Shown one piece after another: positions 8,174 to 18,391 of a stretch of DNA of 64,000 nucleotides. Origin of the DNA: Caulobacter sp048541825 (GTDB taxonomy: Bacteria; Pseudomonadota; Alphaproteobacteria; Caulobacterales; Caulobacteraceae); contig NZ_CP183332.1 of assembly GCF_048541825.1 (NCBI RefSeq), forward strand, positions 310,001 through 374,000. Reading direction: 5' to 3'. The position numbers and the translations under genes are program-made. The number at the start of each line of letters is the position of its first letter. The first letter of the stretch is position 1. The notes beneath the pieces were generated by a model, which saw only the letters and a program-made list of their open reading frames with translations, did no database searches and was not told the DNA's origin.

Positions 8174-8872
8174 TCAACCTTTTTCAGGTTTCAGAGCGCA
8201 AACACCCGCGCCGCTGGCCTTGGCGCGGGCGCAGGACATCGCCTGCAGACCGGCTTTCGACCTGGGCTGGGGCGCATCGATGATGTAGCCAGCGCCGCCT
8301 TCGCACAGCGCTTCGTAGCGCGAGATCGGCGGATCGCCGCCGCCCCCCAGATAGGCGGCGTTGGTTGGCTTGCAGGTCAGGCCGGCCTTGCTGGCCAGGG
8401 TGGCGACGCCGGCGATCGAGCCAATATTGGCCGCCAGGCGACAGGTCGCCAGCTTGCCCTTGGCGGCCTTTTCCGAGGCGGCCAGGGCCAGGCAGTCATA
8501 GGCGCTGACCGTGTCGCCGCTCTTGGACACGATCCAGCCGAAGTCGTCCTTGCAGGCCACTTCATAGCTGACGGTGCGCTTGCCGCCCTTGACGCTTTCC
8601 TTGACGACGCCCGCCGTGGACTGGTCGCAGGTGACGCCGGCCTCGGCGGTCAGTTCGCGCGCCGCCCGCTGTTGCAGGGGGTTGCCGGGTTCAAGCGTCT
8701 TGCCGCCTTCATTGGCCGCCTGATAGCGGCCCATGGTGTAGGTCGGGGTCACGGCGCGGGGCCCGGTGACATTGGCCGACGGCGCGGCGGAACCGCGGGT
8801 GGCGCCAGCGGCCTGGGCGAGGGCGCTGCCAGCGACCATGGCGAAGGCGAGCGAGAGGATCAGTTTTTTCAT
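8174..8872 (-). CDS. Secreted Cys-rich protein with internal duplication
   Basis: 232 aa from the ATG at 8872, which gives a good Sec signal MKKLILSLAFAMVAGSALAQ; the frame is open 10 codons further upstream. The mature protein contains two related blocks of about 75 residues: AGVTCDQS ... YEVACKDDFGWIV ... YDCLALAA ... ATCRL and AGLTCKPT ... YEALCEGGAGYII ... MSCARAK ... GVCAL. The paired Cys positions suggest two disulfide-stabilised copies in the periplasm. I do not recognise a named family. It lies just upstream of the hydrolase pair on the same strand and may share its transcript. Confidence 0.75.
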   Translation of the reverse strand: MKKLILSLAFAMVAGSALAQAAGATRGSAAPSANVTGPRAVTPTYTMGRYQAANEGGKTLEPGNPLQQRAARELTAEAGVTCDQSTAGVVKESVKGGKRTVSYEVACKDDFGWIVSKSGDTVSAYDCLALAASEKAAKGKLATCRLAANIGSIAGVATLASKAGLTCKPTNAAYLGGGGDPPISRYEALCEGGAGYIIDAPQPRSKAGLQAMSCARAKASGAGVCALKPEKG

Positions 8873-8967
8873 GTTTCGGCCCCTGAACTTGAGGCCGGAC
8901 AATGGCGCCGCAGCCTGACGCCGTCGAGCCCCGGAAAATGATGCTCTCCGAGGCCCGATCAGGACGA

Positions 8968-10068
8968 TCAGACGTTGAACCGGAAGTGCATCACGTCGCC
9001 GTCCTTGACGATGTATTCCTTGCCTTCGGCCTTCATCTTGCCGGCCTCCTTGGCGCCGTTCTCGCCGCCCAGGGCGATGAAGTCCTCGAAGGCGATGGTT
9101 TCGGCGCGGATATAGCCCTTCTCGAAGTCGGTATGGATGACGCCGGCCGCCTGCGGGCCGGTGTCGCCGACGTGGATGGTCCAGGCGCGGGCTTCCTTGG
9201 GGCCGACCGTGAAATAGGTCTGCAGGTTCAGAAGCTTGTAGGCCTCGCGGATCAGGCGGTTGAGGCCCGGCTCTTCAAGACCCAGGGTTTCCAGGAACTC
9301 GCTGCGCTCCTCGGCGTCCAGGAGGGCGATCTCGCTCTCGATCTGGGCCGAGATGACCACGCTCTTGGCGTTGTCCTTGGCGGCGCGTTCGGCCACCAGG
9401 TCGCTGAAGGCGTTGCCCTTGTCGGCGCTGCCTTCGTCGACATTGCAGACATACAGGGCCGGCAGCGAAGTCAGCAGCTGCAGCATGTGCCAGGCTTTTT
9501 CGTCGTCGGCGTCGATCTTGGCGGTGCGGGCCGGGCGGCCTTCGCGCAGCAGGGCCAGGGCGATATTGGCCAGACGCAGGGTGTTGGCGCTGTCCTTGTC
9601 GGCGCCGACCTTGGCGCGTTTCTCAAGGGCCGGAACGCGCTTTTCCAGGCTTTCCAGGTCGGCCAGCATCAGCTCCATCTCGACGATCTCGAGATCGCTG
9701 GTCGGGTCGATGCGGCCTTCGACGTGGACGATGTCGCCGTCCTCGAAGCAGCGGGCCACGAAGGCCACGGCGTCGCAGTCGCGGATATTGGCCAGGAACT
9801 GGTTGCCCAGGCCCTCGCCCTTGGACGCGCCGCGCACCAGGCCGGCGATGTCGACGAAGGTGATCCGGGCCGGGATGATTTCCTTGGAGCCGCTGATCTT
9901 GGCCAGGGCGTCCAGGCGCGGCTCGGGCACGGCCACCTCGCCGGTATTGGGCTCGATCGTGCAGAACGGATAGTTGGCGGCCTGGGCCGACGCCGTCTGG
10001 GTCAGGGCGTTGAACAGGGTGGACTTGCCGACATTGGGCAGGCCGACGATGGCGACTTTAAGGGCCAT
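8968..10068 (-). CDS. ychF: Redox-regulated ATPase YchF
   Basis: 366-aa Obg-superfamily P-loop protein that prefers ATP and binds ribosomes. Walker A is GLPNVGKS at 9-16, the G3 motif is DIAGLV, and the G4 position reads NVDE instead of the GTP-specifying NKxD, exactly as in YchF/OLA1. A central coiled-coil domain and a C-terminal TGS-like domain (TYFTVGPKEARAWTI onward) follow. Length is standard. It is transcribed alone, divergent from the pirin gene. The Ser/coiled-coil order and NxDE make the assignment very safe. Confidence 0.97.
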   Translation of the reverse strand: MALKVAIVGLPNVGKSTLFNALTQTASAQAANYPFCTIEPNTGEVAVPEPRLDALAKISGSKEIIPARITFVDIAGLVRGASKGEGLGNQFLANIRDCDAVAFVARCFEDGDIVHVEGRIDPTSDLEIVEMELMLADLESLEKRVPALEKRAKVGADKDSANTLRLANIALALLREGRPARTAKIDADDEKAWHMLQLLTSLPALYVCNVDEGSADKGNAFSDLVAERAAKDNAKSVVISAQIESEIALLDAEERSEFLETLGLEEPGLNRLIREAYKLLNLQTYFTVGPKEARAWTIHVGDTGPQAAGVIHTDFEKGYIRAETIAFEDFIALGGENGAKEAGKMKAEGKEYIVKDGDVMHFRFNV

Positions 10069-10187
10069 GGATCTCTCGTGAATTTCGTTGGGCGCGACCT
10101 AGCACGGATCGGCGGCGAACGCGAAGGGCGGGGTCTTGCCTCACCTATAACCGCCCCCGATATCAGGGTTGGAACAGGAGCCGTTGT

Positions 10188-11018
10188 ATGAGCCTTCGAC
10201 CCGTCGTGAAGATCGTGAAGGGCGTCCCCGCCTCGGATGGCGACGGCGTGCGCCTGACCCGGATGCTGGGCACGGCGGAGGCCCAGATGTTCGATCCGTT
10301 CCTGATGCTGGACTGTTTCGACAACGACCAGGCGTCGGACTATATGGGCGGCTTTCCCGACCATCCGCATCGCGGCTTCGAGACCGTGACCTACATGCTG
10401 GAAGGCCGGATGCGGCACCGCGACAATACCGGCCGCGAAGGGATCATCGGTCCCGGCGGCATCCAGTGGATGCGGGCCGGGCGCGGTATCGTCCATTCCG
10501 AGATGCCCGAGCAGAGCGAAGGCCGGATGCGCGGCTTTCAGTTGTGGGTGAACCTGCCTGCCAGGCTGAAGATGAGCGCGCCCGGCTATTCGGAATTCGA
10601 GAGCGACGCGATCCCGGTCGAGGCCCGTGACGGCGGCGTGACGGTCAAGGTAATCTCGGGCGTCACCGACGCCGGCACCGCCGGTCCGATCGGCGGCGGC
10701 GCTGTGGACGCGCTCTATTTCGACATCGTGCTGCCGGCCGGGACGCGGTTCCAGGAGCCTGTCGGCGACGATCGCAACGCCATGCTGGCGGTCTATGAGG
10801 GCCAGGTCCGGGTGTCCGGCGGCAAGGTCGATGCGCTGTCGGGCGTGTTTCTGGGCAAGGGCGACACGGTGCTGGTCGAGGCGATTACCGACGCCCGCGT
10901 GCTGCTGCTGGCCGGCCGGCCGATCGCCGAGCCGGTGTTCTGGCACGGACCGTTCGTGATGAACTCGCGCGACGAGATCGTGCAGGCCTTCGAGGATTTC
11001 CAGAGCGGCAAGTTCTGA
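10188..11018 (+). CDS. Pirin family protein
   Basis: 276-aa bicupin. The N-terminal cupin carries the metal ligands H59 and H61 (HPHRG), H103 and E105 (HSEMPEQ), the full pirin set; the second cupin is the Pirin_C type (FWHGPFVMN near the end). Bacterial pirins are reported as iron-binding quercetinase-like enzymes or metabolic regulators, and the role here is unknown. ATG at 10188 follows GGAG 8 bases upstream. Divergent from ychF, followed by a 163-base gap before the polyamine genes. Confidence 0.93.
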   Translation: MSLRPVVKIVKGVPASDGDGVRLTRMLGTAEAQMFDPFLMLDCFDNDQASDYMGGFPDHPHRGFETVTYMLEGRMRHRDNTGREGIIGPGGIQWMRAGRGIVHSEMPEQSEGRMRGFQLWVNLPARLKMSAPGYSEFESDAIPVEARDGGVTVKVISGVTDAGTAGPIGGGAVDALYFDIVLPAGTRFQEPVGDDRNAMLAVYEGQVRVSGGKVDALSGVFLGKGDTVLVEAITDARVLLLAGRPIAEPVFWHGPFVMNSRDEIVQAFEDFQSGKF

Positions 11019-11053
11019 GGACGAACAGCGGCCTGCGCGCCGATAGGGGCATA

Positions 11054-11070
11054 GACGGTAGAGAACCGTC
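11054..11070. other. Small hairpin after the pirin gene
   Basis: Arms GACGGT and ACCGTC around AGAGA, 36 bases after the pirin stop. Could be a weak terminator; there is no T-run. Confidence 0.3.
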
Positions 11071-11136
11071 GCAGCTTCTGCTTAAGGGGTGTTAGCGGAC
11101 TCGTTGTCCTCGTGATATGACCCCGGCCCCCTCTTT

Positions 11137-11170
11137 CAGGCGTTAGACTGACAGAGGCTACAGGCGTTAG
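11137..11170 (+). promoter_or_regulatory. Direct repeat before the polyamine operon
   Basis: CAGGCGTTAG occurs at 11137-11146 and again at 11161-11170, 24 bases start to start. The second copy leads straight into the ribosome-binding site (TTAGGAG) of the gene at 11182. Tandem half-sites for a regulator is one reading. Confidence 0.35.
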
Positions 11171-11181
11171 GAGAAGCCCAA

Positions 11182-12387
<1,206 letters not shown>

Positions 12388-12389
12388 AC

Positions 12390-13574
12390 ATGGAAACCAA
12401 GGCCGCCGGCCCCGGCGCTTTCGCCCGCTTTGACCTGACCCGCGTCCCGTCGCCCTGTTTCGTGGTCGACGAGGTCGCGGTGCGGCGCAACCTGGCCATG
12501 CTCAAGGCCGTGGGCGACGGGTCGGGCGCCAAGGTGCTGCTGGCGCTGAAGGCATTCTCGATGTGGTCGCTGGCCGGCGTGGTCGGCGAATATCTCGACG
12601 GCGTCTGCGCTTCGGGCCTGTGGGAAGCGCGGCTGGCCCGCGAGTTCTATAGCGGCCACCTGACCACCTACTCGCCGGCCTACAAGCGCGAGGATCTGCC
12701 GGCGATCCTGCGCATCTCCGACTCGGTGATCTTCAACACGCCCGACCAGATCGTGCGGTTTGCCGATCTGATCGCGGCGGCGCGGGCGGCGGGCGATGTG
12801 TTCGACATCGGCCTGCGCCTGAACCCCGAGCACAGCGAGGCCGAGGTCGCCAAGTACGATCCCTGCCAGCGCGGCTCGCGGTTGGGCTTCCCCGTATCGC
12901 AGTTGCGCCCCGAGCATCTGCAGGGCGTCGACGGGCTGCACATCCATACCCTGTGCGAACAGGATTTCGAGCCGCTGCGCCGGGTCTGGGCGTCGGTGGA
13001 GCCGAGGCTGGAAGGGTTGCTGGGCCAGCTGAAGTGGCTGAACCTGGGCGGCGGCCACCATGTCACCCGCGCCGACTATCAGACCGCCGACCTGATCGCC
13101 TTCCTGGCCGGCATCGGCCAGCGCCACGGGCTGCAGGTCTATATCGAGCCCGGCGAGGCCATAGCCCTCGACGCCGGCATACTGGTCGGCGAGATCCTCG
13201 ACACCTTCGACAACAGCGTGCCCGTCGCCATCACCGACATCTCGGCCACCTGCCACATGCCCGACGTCATCGAGGCGCCCTATCGGCCGGCGATGCTGGG
13301 CGAGGTCGATGTCGAGGGCGGGGGCGGCGTGACCATGCGGATCGGCGGCCCCTCGTGCCTGGCCGGCGACATCATCGGCGACTACGGCTTTGCGACGCGG
13401 CCGGTTCCGGGCCAGCGCATCGCCTTCCTGGACCAGGCGCACTATTCGATGGTCAAGACCAACACCTTCAACGGCGTGCCCCTGCCGGCCATCGCCCTGT
13501 GGAACAGCGACAGCGACGCCCTGCAGATGGTGCGGGAGTTTGACTATGCCGAGTTCCGCGACCGGCTGTCCTGA
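12390..13574 (+). CDS. nspC: Carboxynorspermidine decarboxylase
   Basis: PLP-dependent fold-III decarboxylase (394 aa) that removes CO2 from carboxy(nor)spermidine to give (nor)spermidine. K54 in LLALKAF is the likely Schiff-base lysine, and CHMPD and GPSCLAGD near the C terminus match the conserved catalytic-Cys and phosphate-side segments of this family. The frame is open to 12267, but that stretch overlaps the synthase in another frame; the ATG at 12390, 2 bases after the synthase stop, gives the normal length. It forms a two-gene operon with the synthase and converges on pth with 3 bases between stops. Confidence 0.94.
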   Translation: METKAAGPGAFARFDLTRVPSPCFVVDEVAVRRNLAMLKAVGDGSGAKVLLALKAFSMWSLAGVVGEYLDGVCASGLWEARLAREFYSGHLTTYSPAYKREDLPAILRISDSVIFNTPDQIVRFADLIAAARAAGDVFDIGLRLNPEHSEAEVAKYDPCQRGSRLGFPVSQLRPEHLQGVDGLHIHTLCEQDFEPLRRVWASVEPRLEGLLGQLKWLNLGGGHHVTRADYQTADLIAFLAGIGQRHGLQVYIEPGEAIALDAGILVGEILDTFDNSVPVAITDISATCHMPDVIEAPYRPAMLGEVDVEGGGGVTMRIGGPSCLAGDIIGDYGFATRPVPGQRIAFLDQAHYSMVKTNTFNGVPLPAIALWNSDSDALQMVREFDYAEFRDRLS

Positions 13575-13577
13575 AGA

Positions 13578-14198
13578 TCAGTCGTCTGACTTGGTCGGCT
13601 TCTTGGGGTCGGACTTGGGTGAGGGCGCCAGGCGCATGACCTCGGCCTGATAGCGCTCGTCCTCGCCCGCCGCCGCAAAGGGCAGGGCGTCGCAGACCGC
13701 GTCCAGCAGCGGGTCCAGCCACTGGTGCTCGACCTTGTGAAAGTCGCCCAGCACGTAGTGCATGACCATGGCCTTGTCGCCCGGATGGCCCACGCCGATG
13801 CGGCCGCGCCGGAAGGCGTCGCCGACCTGGCTGGTGATCGAGCGGATGCCGTTATTGCCCGCCGCCCCCCCGCCGGCCTTCATCCGGAAGCGGCCGGGGG
13901 CCATGTCGATCTCGTCGTGGAACACGATGACGTCGGCCGGCGTCAGCTTGAAGAACTTCATCGCCTCGCCAACGGCGCGGCCGCTCTCGTTGTAATAGGT
14001 CTTGGGCTTGAGCAGCAGCAGCTTGACCGGGCCGTTCGGTGTCGAGACCGAGCCTTCGCAAGCCAGGCCCTGAAAGCGCGCGCGCCACGGCCCTGTGCCC
14101 CAGCGCCGGGCCAGGGCGTCGACCGCCATGAAGCCGACATTGTGCCGGTTCTTCTCGTACTTGGCCTCGGGATTGCCGAGACCGGCCAGGATCAGCAT
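13578..14198 (-). CDS. pth: Peptidyl-tRNA hydrolase
   Basis: 206 aa, bacterial Pth1. Catalytic region GLGNPEAKYEKNRHNVGF has N9 and H19, and D in FHDEIDMAPG completes the active site; the GNNGIRSI segment is also canonical. It releases tRNA from peptidyl-tRNAs that fall off ribosomes. A Lys/Asp/Pro-rich C-terminal tail (about 15 residues) exceeds the E. coli length, common in alphaproteobacteria. It follows rplY on the same strand, the usual pairing, but a strong terminator lies between them. Confidence 0.97.
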   Translation of the reverse strand: MLILAGLGNPEAKYEKNRHNVGFMAVDALARRWGTGPWRARFQGLACEGSVSTPNGPVKLLLLKPKTYYNESGRAVGEAMKFFKLTPADVIVFHDEIDMAPGRFRMKAGGGAAGNNGIRSITSQVGDAFRRGRIGVGHPGDKAMVMHYVLGDFHKVEHQWLDPLLDAVCDALPFAAAGEDERYQAEVMRLAPSPKSDPKKPTKSDD

Positions 14199-14224
14199 TG
14201 CTTCAATCCACGCGGGAAGCTCAA

Positions 14225-14258
14225 ACGAAAAACGGGCGGGCTTGATAAGCCCGCCCGT
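14225..14258 (-). terminator. Rho-independent terminator of rplY
   Basis: Perfect 12-bp stem ACGGGCGGGCTT / AAGCCCGCCCGT with a 3-base loop; read on the minus strand it is followed by TTTTTCG. It sits between rplY and pth, so pth must have its own promoter or rely on read-through. Confidence 0.85.
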
Positions 14259-14291
14259 CTCGATAGTCGATCGGACAACCGACCCGAAGCC

Positions 14292-14888
14292 TTAGGCGGC
14301 GGTGGTGTCGCCTTCGCCCGATTGCGACGCGGCCGAGGCCTTGACGTTGGCGATCACGAAGTCGCGGTCCATGGCGGTCTTGACGCCTTCCGGCAGCTTG
14401 ACTTCCGAGATGCGGATGACGTCGCCGATGTCGTGGCCGGCCAGGTCGATGACCAGTTCTTCGGGGATCTGGTCGGCCGGGCAGGCCAGCTCGACGGTGT
14501 GACGGATGATTTCCAGCGTGCCGCCCTTCTTCAGGCCGACCGAGGTTTCGTGGTTCTTGAAGTGAACCGGAACTTCGATCTTGATCAGCTGGTGCTCGCT
14601 GACGCGGAACAGGTCGAAGTGGACCGGCTCGTCGGTGACAGCGTGGAATTGCACGGCCTTGGCGATGACCGACTGCTTCTCTTCGCCGTACTGCAGGGTG
14701 ACCAGGTGGCCGAGCAGCTTGCCGGTGAAGAGCGCCTTGCGGAATTCGTTGCCCTTGACCGCGATGTTCACGGGAGCCTTGCCGCCGCCGTACAGGACGC
14801 CGGGGACCTTGCCGCTGCGGCGGGTTTCGCGAGCGCCGCCGGTGCCGGCGCGTTCACGCAGTTCAACGTTCAGAATGATGTCAGCCAT
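14292..14888 (-). CDS. rplY: 50S ribosomal protein L25/general stress protein Ctc
   Basis: 198 aa, the long two-domain (TL5/CTC) form: N-terminal 5S rRNA-binding L25 domain (about 1-95, with GKVPGVLYGG) and a C-terminal beta domain (about 100-185). The tail SGEGDTTAA is low-complexity. Upstream of pth on the same strand, a widespread pairing. Length and motifs fit fully. Confidence 0.97.
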   Translation of the reverse strand: MADIILNVELRERAGTGGARETRRSGKVPGVLYGGGKAPVNIAVKGNEFRKALFTGKLLGHLVTLQYGEEKQSVIAKAVQFHAVTDEPVHFDLFRVSEHQLIKIEVPVHFKNHETSVGLKKGGTLEIIRHTVELACPADQIPEELVIDLAGHDIGDVIRISEVKLPEGVKTAMDRDFVIANVKASAASQSGEGDTTAA

Positions 14889-14993
14889 GGTGTTCTCTCT
14901 GGAGAGCCGGTGCTCTCGAAATGCAAAATCGCCGCACAGGACTGGATTGTCCCGCTCGGTCGACGTTTTTAGGGTGGGGCTACATACACAGAA

Positions 14994-15019
14994 GGGCCGG
15001 GCGATGCAACGCCCGGCCC
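14994..15019 (-). terminator. Hairpin after the lipoprotein gene
   Basis: Perfect 10-bp stem GGGCCGGGCG / CGCCCGGCCC with a 6-base loop, 24 bases after the stop of the minus-strand lipoprotein gene. The following T content is poor, so this is a probable rather than classic terminator. Confidence 0.55.
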
Positions 15020-15042
15020 CTCCAGGTCCGTTGAGGCGCAGC

Positions 15043-16131
15043 CTATTTCCGGGTCGCGGGCTTCTTGGCGGCGGCCTTGGCGTTCTTGGAGTTGCGGCCG
15101 GCCCCGCCGCCCTGGGCGATCGAGGCCTTTTCCGGCATGGCGCGCGGCGGCGGCGGCGGTTCGACCGGCATCGGCGTGCCCGAAGCCTTGATCACGCACT
15201 GGCCGGTATCCATCAGGATGTGCTGACCCAGGCAAAAGACGTCTTCGTAGTGCGGCTTGGAGACGGCCAGGCACTGATAGAGGTTCAGCTTGCCCATGTT
15301 CAGGCACATGGCCGAGTTGGGTTCGGCCATCACCGCCTCGATGGTGGCCAGGTTCTCGTCACCAGCCGCGCCCAGAGCCGCCAGGGCGGCCACGGCCAGG
15401 CCGCGAACGACCACCGGTGAATAGGGTCCGGAGGCCGCGCGCGGCGTCAGGGTCAGGGGCTGGGCGCCGACCGAGGCCTGCTGCAGGGCGGCGACGTCGC
15501 TGGTGTCGCCAAGGGCCGGGATCGCCGACATGGTCTTGGCATAGGCCAGGCGCACGTCGCGGTCGGGCACAGAGGCCTTGGACCAGGACGAGTGCTGCAC
15601 GTCATAGGCGGCCTGTTTGACGGCCTTGCCGGCGGTGAAGACCTTCAGGCCCTCGGCACCCAGGGTGTCGATGACCAGGCCGGCGGCGGTGTCGCTGCCC
15701 TTGAAGCCGACGGCATAGGCCGGATCGGCGACCAGCTGGGCGATCACCTGCTGGCGCTGCACCGGATCGGCCGCGAAGCTGCGCACGTCGCCGACAAAGG
15801 CCGGATCCTGCAGGGCGATGACAGCGGCATAGGCGATGACGCCCGACAGCAGCTGCTTGGGCTCATAGGCCACGGCGACCTTCAGCGAGGACTGGATCTG
15901 TTCGCCGTTCTGGAACTTGGGATCGATGGCGCCGGCCCGGGCCATGTAGCCGCGGTAGGCGCTGGCGCGCTCCACCAGGACATTGGACAGGGTGATCGGC
16001 GGCGGCGCGGGCGGCGCGACGACCACGGGCGGCGGCGGCGGGGCAGGCGGGGTCTCGCAGCCGGCCACCACGGTGGTCAGTGCAACGGCGGCCGTCAGCA
16101 ATACGGCGCGCGCACGCGAAAAGATGGGCAT
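15043..16131 (-). CDS. Predicted lipoprotein, function unknown
   Basis: About 362 aa. The N terminus is a lipoprotein signal with lipobox VVAGC, followed by a Pro-rich linker (ETPPAPPPPPVVV...). The body is mostly helical and contains no motif I recognise; the C terminus has four Cys (SAMCLNMG, YQCLAVS, VFCLGQH, QCVIKA) and a Pro- then Lys/Ala-rich tail. It should be anchored in the inner or outer membrane, facing the periplasm. Starts at 16131, 16149 and 16197 are all open; 16131 has GGGAAG 9 bases upstream and gives a normal signal length. It stands alone between prs and rplY. Confidence 0.8.
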   Translation of the reverse strand: MPIFSRARAVLLTAAVALTTVVAGCETPPAPPPPPVVVAPPAPPPITLSNVLVERASAYRGYMARAGAIDPKFQNGEQIQSSLKVAVAYEPKQLLSGVIAYAAVIALQDPAFVGDVRSFAADPVQRQQVIAQLVADPAYAVGFKGSDTAAGLVIDTLGAEGLKVFTAGKAVKQAAYDVQHSSWSKASVPDRDVRLAYAKTMSAIPALGDTSDVAALQQASVGAQPLTLTPRAASGPYSPVVVRGLAVAALAALGAAGDENLATIEAVMAEPNSAMCLNMGKLNLYQCLAVSKPHYEDVFCLGQHILMDTGQCVIKASGTPMPVEPPPPPRAMPEKASIAQGGGAGRNSKNAKAAAKKPATRK

Positions 16132-16267
16132 TCCGGGCAACTTCCCCATGGGTCTGATGTCCGCGAATAGCATCCGCGGCAGGCGGTATTGTGACACTCA
16201 GTCCCTTAACCAGCCTTTGACAAGCGTGGCCGCAAGCGGCTTCGCCCAGAGGGTGAGAAGTCGGGGA

Positions 16268-17206
<939 letters not shown>

Positions 17207-17369
17207 GGGGTCGCTCGGGGCAGGGGGTGCGCGTTGCGGGGCTTCTAGCAGTGATCGGCCCCGGAGCAAGACCTTAACGGCCCGCATGACGGATCGGTGA
17301 CGTTTTGTGGCTTTCGCGCCGATCGCTGAGACGCGGGCCGCCACCCGGTTGCCATCAGTCACCCTCGAA

Positions 17370-17384
17370 TATATGAAACATATA
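17370..17384. promoter_or_regulatory. Palindrome before the ParD-like gene
   Basis: TATATG-AAA-CATATA, perfect 6-bp arms, 27 bases before the preferred GTG start at 17411. It overlaps the expected promoter and resembles the autoregulatory operator of an antitoxin of ribbon-helix-helix type. Confidence 0.55.
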
Positions 17385-17410
17385 CGAATCATACGTTTGT
17401 GGGGTGCGTG

Positions 17411-17623
17411 GTGGGTATCGTCAATATCGAGGATGAGCTGCACGAGCGGCTGCGACGCGCGAGCAAGGCGTCCTATCGGTCGATCAACGCCCAGGCGGCG
17501 TTCTGGATCAAGATCGGCATGCTCTGCGAGCTGAACCCTGGCCTAACCTTCCAGGAGCTTGTGGCGCGCGAGCTTCAGGACGCGGGCGTCGACACCCCTG
17601 ATCTTGTCGGCGCTCCGACATGA
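17411..17623 (+). CDS. ParD-like antitoxin family protein
   Basis: 70 aa. GIVNIEDELHERLRRASKA followed by SINAQAAFWIKIGMLCE matches the ParD-like family, in which a ribbon-helix-helix N terminus is followed by a helix with the W-x-K-x-G pattern. GTG starts at 17399, 17408 and 17411 are possible; family alignment favours 17411. Its TGA overlaps the ATG of the methionine aminopeptidase gene (ATGA), so the two are translationally coupled in the place where an antitoxin-toxin pair would sit. No toxin-like ORF is present nearby. Autoregulation through the upstream palindrome is an inference. Confidence 0.75.
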   Translation: MGIVNIEDELHERLRRASKASYRSINAQAAFWIKIGMLCELNPGLTFQELVARELQDAGVDTPDLVGAPT

Positions 17624-18366
17624 CCATCGAGACAGAGGACGAGCTCGAGAAGCTGCGCATCATTGGCGCCCTGGCGGCCCGCACCCTGGCCGCTATGGGC
17701 CAGGCGCTGGAGCCCGGCATGACCACCAAGGCGCTGGACGACTACGGTCGCGCCCTGCTGGAGAAGGAGGGCGCGCGTTCAGCGCCTGAGCTCAGCTACA
17801 ATTTCCCTGGCGCGACCTGTATTTCGGTGGGACCCGACTGCGCGCACGGCATACCGGACGATACGGTGATCAAGGCGGGCGACCTGATCAACATCGACGT
17901 CTCGGCCGAGCTGGATGGCTTTTTTGGCGACACGGGCGCCAGCTTCGCGGTGCCACCGACCAGCAAGCGCATCGAGCGCCTGTGCCGCGACGGCCGTCGG
18001 GCGATGTGGGCCGGCATCCGGGCCGTCAAGCCAGGAGCCCGCCTGAACGAGGTCGGCCGCTCCATCGAGGCCTTCGCCCAGAAGAACGGCTATAGTCTGG
18101 TCCGCAACCTGGCCAGCCATGGCGTCGGCCGTTCGCTGCACGACGAGCCGGCGGAAATTCCCACCTGGTATGAGCCGCGCGACCGCCGGACGATCCCGGA
18201 GGGCCTGGTCTTCACCATCGAGCCGTTCCTGTCGCTCGGCGCGGACTGGGTCGAGGAGCTGGATGACGGCTGGACGCTACGTCCGCCGGGGCGTCAGGCC
18301 ACGGTGCAATACGAGCACACCCTGGTCGCGACCCGCCGGGGGCCGCTGATCCTGACGCTGGTCTGA
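17620..18366 (+). CDS. map: Type I methionine aminopeptidase (ParD-linked form)
   Basis: 248 aa metallopeptidase of the M24A family. All five metal ligands are present (D93, D104, H167, E201, E232), and the substrate-side His is H76 in AHGIPDD, so it should be active in removing N-terminal Met. It differs from the classic housekeeping form in the segment SYNFPGATCISVGPDCAHGIP, where the usual text has NEVVCHGIP. It overlaps the ParD-like gene by 4 bases. Whether a second, housekeeping map exists elsewhere cannot be seen; if so, this copy is probably specialised. Confidence 0.92.
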   Translation: MTIETEDELEKLRIIGALAARTLAAMGQALEPGMTTKALDDYGRALLEKEGARSAPELSYNFPGATCISVGPDCAHGIPDDTVIKAGDLINIDVSAELDGFFGDTGASFAVPPTSKRIERLCRDGRRAMWAGIRAVKPGARLNEVGRSIEAFAQKNGYSLVRNLASHGVGRSLHDEPAEIPTWYEPRDRRTIPEGLVFTIEPFLSLGADWVEELDDGWTLRPPGRQATVQYEHTLVATRRGPLILTLV

Positions 18367-18391
18367 GCTGGGATCGGTCAAGGCCGACCCG

